Shown here: positions 60,001-64,000 of the stretch, piece by piece
Layout: each line of letters starts with the position of its first letter
How positions within the stretch are numbered: position 1 is the stretch's first letter
NCBI GenBank assembly: GCA_029204225.1
Contig: CM055107.1
Coordinates: 16,173,309-16,237,308, forward strand
Reading direction: 5' to 3'
Length of the DNA stretch: 64,000 bases
DNA from: Diphasiastrum complanatum
Taxonomy: Eukaryota; Streptophyta; Lycopodiopsida; Lycopodiales; Lycopodiaceae
Position numbers and translations under genes: made by a program
Notes under the pieces: generated by a model
Told to the model about the DNA's origin: nothing
The model's database searches: none
Seen by the model: the letters and a program-made list of their open reading frames with translations, nothing else

Positions 60001-63000
60001 CGTGAAAGCATGGTAATCTAAAGGCAAGATATATTGGCCCACTCAGAGGAAGTGAGACTCGTACACCAAGTCTCTGCTGACCGTCTCTCTTCAAGAGTTT
60101 TAAAGCGAATGATTAACGTGGCATTATCTTGTTTGGTTCTCGGAGCTCGCTCCATCCCTTGTTTATTGTGCTCTAAGGTGGTTTCCAAAAATCGATTTGC
60201 CTCTTGAATGACATCTTGTGTGTCTACAATGCCCCTTACTCTCACAAATAAAAGTAGACATTTGTGTCTTACCATCCACATTTTTGAAAAGAGATGCCCA
60301 AGTTTTCGTGGTTTCCTTGTGCTGAACCAATTCTTGTTCCAATGCCTGGAAATTCATCACCGTAATTGATGGCTTACCATTACTCTGGACACCTTTTTTA
60401 TATGCTGCAAAATCCCGTTTCAGCAGTACATTTTCTTCCCGAAGCAACTTGATTTCATCCTTCAATGTCTTTTTTAGCACTTTCATTTGGAAGAAGTGTC
60501 GGTAGAGACGGCGGAGATGGCAAAGAGAGCAGAATGGCCGACAAAGAAGGCTGCTGAGGCAGTGTTGCTGCCTCAATAGGCAACCTTGTTGCCTACTGGG
60601 CAGCCCTCGCTGCCTCAGCCGGCAGGGCGGCTGCCTGCTGAGCAACCTTCGCTGCCCCAGGCAGCGATGAAGGGGTGGAGGAGGCAGCGGGGTGGGCCAA
60701 AGAGGAGGAGGAGGTGGGGCTAGAGGGCGGTGAGGAGCAGGAGGGTGGCGGCTTCCTCAGTGGAGGATATGGGTCCTCCAAGTCCTCCCCACATAGATGC
60801 ATGGCATGTAAAGGTGGCCACCATACGATTGTCCCCCTTGGCCAAGGGGGCCACTTGCACTAACTTAGTTAAGTTACAAATTGGGGGGCCCATGTATTTA
60901 CAAATAACATGCCCCATGAGTAATGTACAGACTTACAATAACATTAGTGCTTAGCCAAAGGGGTAAAATAGGCATTACTCTTCAACACCCCCCTCTTAAT
61001 GGCAATTTTATTAAAGCTAATGCCTAATCATATTCTGAACTTCTCAAGTTTGTCTTTACTAAATGGTTAAGTATAGATATCAGGCTTCAGCAATCTGATT
61101 TTGGTGTCACAATATGTCTCACCACTGTGCAGTTTATCTCGTGTGAAGCGCTGGCCCGCCTCTATGTGTTTTGTCCACACATGATAGACTGGATTTCTTG
61201 CGGGCAACTTTGATTATCATAGTGTAACAACATAGATCCTACTTGAGCAATCTGCAAGCAATAGTGGGCTGCTTCTTGCTGTACCAAGAAATGGCCTCTG
61301 AACTTAGGCTAAAGCAATAGCCCGTCGTCAATCTCCGATGATTGTCTTTATCAAAGCTTTTTTTCTCTATTAACCTCGGTCAAGATTACATGGTCAACCA
61401 GAAACTATGAGGGCTCTGTTGCAAGTCTCCTCCCAACCATAGTTGCATACAACTAAGATAGAAATCTTGAACAAGGCTCACACTAAAGCCCCTCAAGCAT
61501 CCCTTAACCCTAACTCATCCTACAGCCTCACATGGTACACGCCCCTCTTGGCAAATCCTTGGCACATGGGTATGCATGTGGGTTGCTAGAACCCTCTACC
61601 TAGGTGTCACTCATGAATTGACCCACATGTCCCAATCAGCATATGACACGCCCTTTGATCGGTCAACCCCTACATTTAATGAAGTCAGTCCAACAAACTC
61701 TAATTGAGACCCAGTACCCCTTTGCCATTTCAAATTTTGTAAACAATAATTTACAATGGTCTCCACATGCCAGTGACTTGGCCATTTACAATTTCACAAT
61801 GACAAAAGACATAATCATTACCACTCCAATTGTCAGTACCTATTTATACCAATCATTGGTTGAGAAACCAATTAAGTGACACGATGAATAAACAGCCCCA
61901 TTATGAATGAATCGTTATTGAATAGTGGCTCCACAATTCAATTGCTAGTTAGGAAATGTGTCAAAGAAGGTGAATCATTGATCAAAATCTCCTGTAGATA
62001 AATCACTGGAGAAAAAATCATAAATAGATTATTGCCCTTGAGCAGGCGTTGGCTGAATGTAGATTGTTCACAAAAATAGTTCCCAGAAACATTGCTAAAA
62101 AGTTGCTCGTTAGAAGGACTATTGATAGAATATAGATCAACTCTATCAATCACGAGAGATCAATTACCCCTTAAATGGATCACTGCAGGAAAATAACTCC
62201 TCGTGCCCAAAAAGTGCTATGATACCTATGATGAGCTCAAAGTGAACCCATAGCAATTCTTTGACAAAAAATATCGAATAAACATCAATAGCTAATCCCT
62301 TGCAAGGAAGAGTCGATGAGTCTCCTACTTATACCCCACAAACTAGGGTTAATTCACACCAAACACAAACGTTGAAATACCTATAAGTCCCTAAAGCCTC
62401 ATTTGCAAGTTCCTACAAACTTTTTGAGAAAGCAATGAAATAAAAATAAATAAATAAATGGGGCCAATATTGGGTCTAGGGGCCCCATAATATCAAACGA
62501 TACCAATATTGTCAAGTCATGTCCTATTGTAAGTATAAACGTTACTTTTGTCCATAACAAGATATACATCAACAAGAAGGGAAACTCATTTGGTCAACTT
62601 ATTAGTATTGTTGTCAATTCAACCAAAAGAGGTACTCAACCATGAACCAGTGTTTCATCATAAGATGTATAGATGTTATAGAGCTTTGAGCTGAAGAATA
62701 GCAAAATGGTTATTCAGCAAATCATAATAGGAATGTTTACATCACAACATTTGTGAATGATTCGGCTTCTACCATAGCCTTACTCGTCTTTGTGGAGGGT
62801 TAACTCCATAAAATTAAGCAAATTTCAAGCAACATAAAGTAAGAGCAATGGTACACAATAGAAAATTGGGTTATAACACACACACAAAGTACAACAACAT
62901 CATACATTGTTTCCCAAGTTTCGTAACATCTAATAAAAACTAGGAAGTCTTACCAACTCCCAAATCAGAATGTACGAACTTCAGAAATTGTCGGCCGTCA

Positions 63001-63008
63001 TCACGTTT
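32141..63008 (-). CDS. PSS1: Phosphatidylserine synthase, base-exchange type (PSS1 family), 3' part of gene
   Basis: Eight exons (listed separately) total 915 nt, join in phase and encode the last 304 residues to TAA. All seven complete introns are GT-AG. The product is a multi-span ER membrane enzyme that exchanges the head group of an existing phospholipid for serine to make phosphatidylserine. Family signatures seen: [86 protein letters not shown] and [14 protein letters not shown]. Plant PSS1 proteins are about 420-430 residues, so the first 120 or so residues are encoded to the right of the window. The frame is intact with no stop or missing core motif, so the gene is probably functional. 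Introns of 9207, 5074, 854, 408, 11297, 2898 and 215 bp are packed with retroelements on both strands. Confidence 0.93.
32499..32587 (-). CDS. PSS1: PSS1 exon
   Basis: 89 nt, reads [20 protein letters not shown] and VLICVKFGK: one transmembrane helix. Acceptor GTCTGCAG, donor GTAACT. Confidence 0.94.
33320..34080 (-). pseudogene. copia gag and integrase fragments in PSS1 intron
   Basis: Minus strand: gag helices ([24 protein letters not shown], 33819-34030), a zinc-knuckle remnant [11 protein letters not shown] near 33780 with its first Cys changed to Ser, then directly an integrase segment ([40 protein letters not shown], 33325-33660). The protease and integrase core that should lie between are missing, so this is an internally deleted copia copy in the 2.9-kb intron, in the same orientation as the host gene. 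Confidence 0.75.
34280..35030 (+). repeat. LTR-like dispersed repeat, copy 1
   Basis: 34280-34510 aligns by eye with 61608-61800 (shared words TCACTCATG, GCATATGACAC, CGGTCAACCC, GTCAGTCCAACA, ACTCT). Both are followed by a TATA-like TTTATTTATACC/TATTTATACC (34677-34690; 61841-61850) and by AAAATCACTGGAGAA-type sequence. This suggests a solo LTR in plus orientation. Ends and target duplications were not found. Confidence 0.5.
35486..35739 (-). CDS. PSS1: PSS1 exon (largest)
   Basis: 254 nt. Reads [20 protein letters not shown], a hydrophobic span ([20 protein letters not shown]), LWLPPRNP, a second hydrophobic span and [10 protein letters not shown]. Acceptor ATCCACAG, donor GTGCTA. Confidence 0.95.
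36066..36850 (-). pseudogene. LINE C: 5' end and ORF1, truncated
   Basis: Minus strand: a short 5' leader (GGCGCCCTAGGTCAGTCAGC) is followed by ATG 36800 ([10 protein letters not shown]), a Pro/Ser/Leu-rich N-terminus, then a helix region with [20 protein letters not shown] present twice and a coiled-coil segment [18 protein letters not shown]. The C-terminal RNA-binding part and ORF2 are absent; the copy ends near 36170. ORF1 of LINEs encodes an RNA-binding chaperone of the ribonucleoprotein. At least one frame change splits the frame near 36552. Confidence 0.6.
36233..36406. repeat. 87-bp perfect tandem duplication
   Basis: Two adjacent copies (36233-36319 and 36320-36406) look identical and preserve the LINE C ORF1 frame (29 codons each). 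Confidence 0.95.
37172..39633 (-). pseudogene. LINE A ORF2 (reverse transcriptase), broken
   Basis: Starts with an endonuclease relic ([14 protein letters not shown]), then jumps to the RT N-terminus ([18 protein letters not shown]). The RT palm appears as [19 protein letters not shown] (about 38790), with a catalytic FADD-like region near 38500, [14 protein letters not shown] (38400) and [17 protein letters not shown] (38300). A long C-terminal domain (37345-37971) and a His/Cys motif [12 protein letters not shown] (about 37490) end it, followed by a Lys/Arg-rich tail. Several frameshifts and stops. The fingers/palm junction is split by the insertion at 38917-39144. Confidence 0.85.
38917..39144. 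mobile_element. MITE-like insertion in LINE A ORF2
   Basis: About 230 bp of non-coding DNA separates GLHAMGHAG from [10 protein letters not shown], which adjoin in intact LINE reverse transcriptases. Its ends are imperfect inverted repeats: CTGATCACGAATAATTTTTGCT...TCGCGATC (38919-38957) against the complement of GATCGCGAAGCGAAAACATTCGCGAATAAAATCAG (39110-39144). No coding capacity. Small size and inverted ends suggest a miniature DNA transposon. Confidence 0.5.
39754..40712 (-). pseudogene. LINE A ORF1 (RNA-binding chaperone)
   Basis: Begins [10 protein letters not shown] at 40712 with an Ala/Pro-rich N-terminus containing VPxGTA repeats. After frame changes near 40430 and 40370 it continues as a coiled coil ([31 protein letters not shown]) and then an RRM-like domain ([39 protein letters not shown]) and C-terminal domain ([17 protein letters not shown]). 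This order is that of L1-type ORF1p. The longest open piece is 39751-40323. Confidence 0.8.
40599..40616. repeat. Dyad repeat in LINE A ORF1 (middle of three)
   Basis: Three copies of an imperfect palindrome GCTGTCCCAGNNGGGACAGC lie at 40561-40580, 40599-40616 and 40630-40649. The middle copy contains the perfect palindrome GTCCCAGCTGGGAC. They encode the VPxGTA repeats. Confidence 0.8.
40791..41679 (-). pseudogene. LINE B: ORF1 end and endonuclease start, interrupted by LINE A
   Basis: Minus strand: ORF1 C-terminal domain ([40 protein letters not shown]; 41425-41679) ending at a stop, then the apurinic-type endonuclease start of ORF2 ([22 protein letters not shown]; 41149-41373) and, after decay, [20 protein letters not shown] (40790-40850) before it stops abruptly at the 5' end of LINE A. 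The endonuclease nicks target DNA. Decayed and truncated. Confidence 0.65.
42021..42090. repeat. (TC)35 microsatellite
   Basis: Uninterrupted 70-nt TC run immediately before a plus-strand LINE endonuclease fragment. The Ser-Leu and Glu-Arg frames across it are artefacts. Confidence 0.97.
42118..42990 (+). pseudogene. LINE D: endonuclease domain fragment
   Basis: Plus strand: [18 protein letters not shown] (the GDFN motif near 42180), [36 protein letters not shown] (42410-42460) and [13 protein letters not shown] (SDH motif, 42515) are the ordered landmarks of the exonuclease-endonuclease-phosphatase fold used by LINEs. The spacer to RT then fades after 42900. Two stops near 42270. The orientation is opposite to LINEs A-C. 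Confidence 0.8.
43078..43464 (+). pseudogene. LINE-like ORF2 C-terminal fragment
   Basis: One 128-codon open frame. The first half ([40 protein letters not shown]) resembles the conserved region after the RT palm in some LINE ORF2 proteins, where a Leu/Ile-rich helix and RYxxRVxxLxxxRL pattern are common. The second half is unrecognised. It lies 90 bp after LINE D in the same orientation and may belong to it. Confidence 0.4.
43465..45670. other. Intronic sequence, nothing else recognised
   Basis: Part of the 11.3-kb PSS1 intron. Apart from the 44-kb repeat remnant, no domain or clear repeat could be identified. Open frames at 43695-43930 and 44416-44895 have no recognisable motif. Confidence 0.4.
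44035..44330. repeat. Probable dispersed repeat remnant with a two-unit telomere-like motif
   Basis: Contains the imperfect palindrome CGTGTTCCGAAACACGTCTCGGAACG (44079-44104) and, at 44287-44300, TTTAGGGTTTAGGG, two units of the plant telomere repeat. No coding signal. Confidence 0.35.
45671..46202. repeat. Probable solo LTR (about 530 bp)
   Basis: Starts TGTTGGAAATGG after AATAC (45666-45670) and ends ...AATCCAA before another AATAC (46203-46207), a candidate 5-bp duplication. It is GC-richer than its surroundings, contains a CTTGTAATCTCAC...ATAAGTATAG promoter-like section and a 15-bp minisatellite (GAAGTGACCGACATC, about 45733-45810). No internal retroelement sequence is attached. The end lacks a clean CA, so the boundary is off by a base or mutated. 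Confidence 0.55.
46203..47036. other. Intronic sequence, no feature seen
   Basis: AT-rich remainder of the 11.3-kb intron up to the PSS1 exon at 47037. No domain or repeat recognised. Confidence 0.4.
47037..47128 (-). CDS. PSS1: PSS1 exon
   Basis: 92 nt, reads [19 protein letters not shown] and [12 protein letters not shown]. Acceptor CATCAG, donor GTTATC. The donor leads into the 11.3-kb intron. Confidence 0.93.
47537..47621 (-). CDS. PSS1: PSS1 exon
   Basis: 85 nt encoding the most conserved family motif, [19 protein letters not shown] followed by VCNWF. Acceptor TTGTCAG, donor GTGAGT. Confidence 0.95.
47689..48018 (+). pseudogene. Possible LINE ORF2 thumb-region fragment
   Basis: A 109-codon plus-strand frame with [20 protein letters not shown] followed by LLGVGFGW resembles the IRxFLW...AWxxxxxPxxxGGLG pattern after the RT palm in LINEs. 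Similarity is weak and rests on spacing. It lies in the 854-bp PSS1 intron on the opposite strand. Confidence 0.3.
48046..48071. repeat. 8-bp inverted repeat
   Basis: GTTGGGGC and GCCCCAAC are exact complements around a 10-nt loop. Confidence 0.85.
48169..48268. repeat. 52-bp tandem duplication
   Basis: CGCAATAACAAAGAGAAGTG... occurs twice with a period of exactly 52 bp (copies begin at 48169 and 48221); the copies are identical as far as the second runs. Located within the 854-bp intron. Confidence 0.93.
48476..48592 (-). CDS. PSS1: PSS1 exon
   Basis: 117 nt in phase 0, reads [19 protein letters not shown] through [11 protein letters not shown]. It contains a membrane-associated core segment of the family. 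Acceptor CTTTCAG, donor GTATGC. Confidence 0.92.
49112..49950 (+). pseudogene. LINE F: ORF2 C-terminal region
   Basis: Plus strand: [13 protein letters not shown] and [20 protein letters not shown] (49280-49445) match the LINE A stretch SADTWCLGL and PHDIILAEF at 38100 and 38000. Near 49865-49935 [20 protein letters not shown] continues into a C-rich end (CPILEM), a C-C-H-C zinc motif at the ORF2 C-terminus. Several frame changes. Same family as LINE A, opposite strand. Confidence 0.65.
49929..50180 (-). pseudogene. Zinc-knuckle fragment, probably retroelement gag/ORF1
   Basis: [20 protein letters not shown] then PGHVAKE: a CxxCxxxxHxxxx(S) knuckle near 50125 whose fourth Cys is Ser, followed by a basic stretch (KKRRQAKG). 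Knuckles of this type bind RNA in retroelement gag or LINE ORF1 proteins. No further context. Confidence 0.5.
50197..50350 (+). pseudogene. LINE reverse transcriptase YADD fragment
   Basis: Plus strand: [14 protein letters not shown] carries the catalytic YADD box of reverse transcriptase, then [18 protein letters not shown] and [11 protein letters not shown], the standard sequence after it. One in-frame stop. It lies downstream of the C-terminal LINE F piece although it should be upstream, so the locus is rearranged. Confidence 0.75.
50369..51046 (-). pseudogene. LINE E: ORF1 fragment
   Basis: Minus strand: Pro/Ser/Ala-rich N-terminus (50849-51046, with a G-rich plus-strand tract at 50778-50798), then, with frame changes, a charged coiled coil ([18 protein letters not shown], about 50500-50550) and the RNA-binding C-terminal pattern [20 protein letters not shown] and IFMD (50380-50440). 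It ends abruptly where the plus-strand YADD fragment begins. Confidence 0.6.
51446..51715 (+). pseudogene. copia RNase H C-terminal fragment
   Basis: Open frame with [40 protein letters not shown] and a [15 protein letters not shown] end: the DNQSAIALSKNPxFHxRxKHI, xYHFIRE and FTKALPxxxH landmarks of copia RNase H. It is followed within 50 bp by a polypurine tract and an LTR start, as expected at a copia 3' end. The upstream part of the element is missing. Confidence 0.85.
51741..51760 (+). other. Polypurine tract of the copia fragment
   Basis: AAAAGGAAAGGGGGGGGGG immediately before TGTTGG at 51761. Confidence 0.8.
51761..52190 (+). repeat. Presumed copia 3' LTR (right end uncertain)
   Basis: Starts TGTTGGATTTATCCC directly after the polypurine tract. 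No second copy or target duplication is available to define the end; 52190 is only a working limit. Confidence 0.45.
52191..53666. other. Intronic sequence, no clear feature
   Basis: Remainder of the 5.1-kb PSS1 intron. A minus-strand stretch near 52300-52500 looks weakly coding ([26 protein letters not shown]) but no family is recognised. Confidence 0.35.
53667..53746 (-). CDS. PSS1: PSS1 exon
   Basis: 80 nt. It completes Glu from the previous exon, then reads [18 protein letters not shown] to RFKNVY and ends at donor GTATGA. The upstream acceptor is ACGGACAG. Confidence 0.9.
53747..56939. other. Intronic sequence, no feature seen
   Basis: First 3.2 kb (from the left) of the 9.2-kb PSS1 intron. 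Short open frames only, with no domain, LTR or tandem array recognised. Confidence 0.45.
56940..57890 (-). pseudogene. copia pre-integrase/integrase fragment
   Basis: Minus strand: [11 protein letters not shown] (57850, GAG-pre-integrase), decayed integrase core, then [20 protein letters not shown] and [12 protein letters not shown] (57365-57450; the usual Glu of NGVxERKNR is Gln here), and later [27 protein letters not shown] (57085-57160) from the integrase C-terminus. Between them sequence has been lost. Truncated before RT. Confidence 0.8.
57960..59575 (+). pseudogene. Ty3/gypsy pol remnant: reverse transcriptase and integrase tail
   Basis: Plus strand: RT with [60 protein letters not shown] and [13 protein letters not shown] (58090-58490), two Gln/Glu-like codons replaced by TAG, cut before the YxDD box. 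After decayed DNA the integrase end appears: [20 protein letters not shown] (58900), [40 protein letters not shown] and [20 protein letters not shown] (59380). RNase H is deleted. The integrase tail is of chromovirus type, but a chromodomain is not seen. Confidence 0.85.
59590..60805 (-). pseudogene. Internally deleted LINE: ORF1 fused to ORF2 C-terminus
   Basis: Minus strand: ORF1 start [20 protein letters not shown] (60802), Ala/Pro-rich region, coiled coil ([20 protein letters not shown]), RNA-binding part ([12 protein letters not shown], about 60090-60130). Without a break in frame this passes into [20 protein letters not shown] (60020-60085), which is an ORF2 C-terminal segment, followed by [20 protein letters not shown] and [20 protein letters not shown] further left. 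Endonuclease and RT are missing. The fusion frame 60018-60281 stays open across the junction. Confidence 0.75.
60806..60987 (-). repeat. Partial copia 3' LTR
   Basis: On the minus strand TGTTGAAGAGTAATGCC begins at 60987 right after a polypurine tract. Only about 180 bp remain before the 5' end of the deleted LINE. It contains the inverted repeat GGCCCCCTTGGCCAAGGGGG. Confidence 0.6.
60988..60997 (-). other. Polypurine tract (copia, minus strand)
   Basis: TAAGAGGGGG on the minus strand, directly before the LTR start at 60987. Confidence 0.75.
60988..61400 (-). pseudogene. copia RNase H fragment
   Basis: Minus strand: [29 protein letters not shown] (61290-61360) matches the copia DxRRSTTGYCFxLGxxAISWxSKKQ block. 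HYDNQS (about 61220) matches the CDNQSA site, and decayed KHIExxxH and FTKxL regions lie before the polypurine tract. Many stops. RT is absent. Confidence 0.8.
61608..62150 (+). repeat. LTR-like dispersed repeat, copy 2
   Basis: Diverged partner of 34280-35030 (see shared words there), with TATTTATACC at 61841-61850 and a GATAAATCACTGGAGAA section near 61998. It lies in another intron of the same gene. No ends defined. Confidence 0.5.
62151..62953. other. Intronic sequence, no feature seen
   Basis: Right part of the 9.2-kb PSS1 intron. Only a short (AAAT)n run near 62441-62460. Confidence 0.45.
62954..63008 (-). CDS. PSS1: PSS1 exon (first in window)
   Basis: 55 nt, begins at a codon boundary after an AG acceptor (TTGACAG) and reads [18 protein letters not shown] plus one base. 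It ends before donor GTAAGA. It matches the RRDDARQFMKFLHPDLG segment known from plant PSS1. The preceding exon was not found up to 64000. Confidence 0.85.
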
Positions 63009-63456
63009 CTGTCAATGACAACACAGCTAGTTTGTTAAAGTCTGAATTCCAAACTTTGTCTTATGACATACATGTGGAAGACAACTACAACTCATAATTT
63101 TTGACACCAAACCGAATTGTTAAGAATCAATAAAAAATTTGGCTGCAAAATTTGGATGAAACAAATGGTAGCACTGACAAATTAAATGTTCTAACACGAA
63201 ACACAAGCTTGAAGCCATTCTTTTGTCAATGGATCACATTTCAGACGATAACTAATAGCTTTTTAATGGTAAGAATCAATTTGAAACACTTGATAATAAA
63301 TATCTTAGTCACTATTAACCTAGATCATCTACAACTAGTAGAATTAAATGATTAAATGCATCCAAAATATTGGCTAGATTTTGATTCTTCCAAAGCTTTC
63401 ACATTAAAAACACCAATTCCAAGAAAGCTATGTACTTGGGAGAAGTTGAGGATGTG

Positions 63457-63495
<39 letters not shown>

Positions 63496-63610
63496 GCATA
63501 GTGTGCCCGCCAATGGCGGGCGACCGATGGTGTATGTGTATGTGTGTGTATACGTATACGCATGTGTATGTGTAAGTGTATGTATCTATATGTGTATGTG
63601 TATGTAAATA
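63457..63610. repeat. Compound (TA)n / (CA)n / (TG)n microsatellite around a hairpin
   Basis: (TA)12 at about 63458-63481, (CA) run to 63492, then CACTAGCATAGTG and the hairpin GCCCGCC-AAT-GGCGGGC (63507-63523), followed by (TG)/(TA)-rich sequence to about 63610. The CA run on the left and TG run on the right are themselves inverted. Confidence 0.8.
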
Positions 63611-63659
63611 TCATCTATATATATAAAGATATTTGTGTGTCACATTTGTGCCTATGTAT

Positions 63660-63687
63660 GGGGTAGGAGGATGCATCCTCCTACCCC
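63660..63687. repeat. Perfect 28-bp palindrome
   Basis: GGGGTAGGAGGATG followed directly by its exact complement CATCCTCCTACCCC, no loop. A related imperfect copy (GCATGGGGAGGAGGATG and CATCCTGCCCCATGC) lies at about 63729-63766. Confidence 0.95.
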
Positions 63688-64000
63688 GTGCACTTTTTCA
63701 AAAAACTAACTAAAATTTTTACATGCATGCATGGGGAGGAGGATGTATGCATCCTGCCCCATGCATACACATTAGTCCCCATCCTAATTCAAAATTCAAA
63801 CCAAGATCCTCCCGCTCTCTTTCTCCCTCCCCCCCCCCCCTCTCTCTCTCTCTCGCCCTCACACTCGCCCTCCATCCTCCTTTCTCCATAGATCATGTTC
63901 GGTGGCCGGGAGTCGCGACTAACCAGCAACCACAATGTCTAGCCACGCAACAAGGAAAAAACGTGCTTACCGCCACAAGAAAGAAGATAAAATTAAAGCT

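Larger units (their letters stand above)
63009..64000. other. Start of a further PSS1 intron and right edge
   Basis: No upstream PSS1 exon was found on the minus strand. It contains TA/TG microsatellites (63457-63610), a CCCGCC hairpin, a 28-bp palindrome and a C/CT-rich run (63826-63856). Confidence 0.5.

Noticed and set aside
63820-63856. Possible assembly end or vector sequence at the C/CT-rich run
   Set aside because: Low-complexity CCCC/CTCT sequence is in keeping with the other microsatellites; no vector signature.

Overview
The window looks like nuclear DNA from a large-genome land plant. It is AT-rich and full of degenerate Ty1/copia, Ty3/gypsy and LINE elements and microsatellites, and it holds one recognisable host gene with introns of up to about 11 kb. 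Intron size and repeat load suggest a fern, lycophyte or gymnosperm more than a compact angiosperm, but the sequence alone does not settle this.

Region 1 (1-21 kb) is gene-poor. It holds a gag remnant (376-765), a minisatellite, two unidentified coding-like stretches (2890-3594 and 5651-6014, the latter between two copies of a dispersed repeat that may be LTRs), a coiled-coil pseudogene, long (CT)n tracts, a decayed copia element (about 7280-11503) fused to a gypsy chromovirus remnant (11504-12930), a 109-nt alternating purine-pyrimidine tract and a second copia copy (17105-18365, minus).

Region 2 (20.6-31 kb) is a nested insertion. A complete 8.6-kb Ty3/gypsy element (21141-29739) has two 821-bp LTRs, a tRNA-Asp-type primer site, a polypurine tract and a perfect 5-bp target duplication (ACAAT). 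It sits inside an older minus-strand copia element. Its layout is unusual: almost nothing (no gag or protease) lies between the primer site and the reverse transcriptase, while a long unidentified sense ORF of about 980 codons (25944-28906) follows integrase. This is the best candidate here for something not yet described.

Region 3 (32-64 kb) is the 3' part of a host gene on the minus strand, recognised as base-exchange phosphatidylserine synthase (PSS1 family). Eight exons join in phase with GT-AG borders and encode the last 304 residues; the 5' exons lie beyond the right edge. Introns are 9207, 5074, 854, 408, 11297, 2898 and 215 bp. The large ones hold stacked LINEs (one inserted in another), copia and gypsy pieces, a probable solo LTR, a MITE-like insertion and an internally deleted LINE in which ORF1 is fused to ORF2. 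No rRNA, tRNA, CRISPR or bacterial-type feature was seen. Apart from PSS1 every confident coding call is transposon-derived, and nearly all of those are broken.
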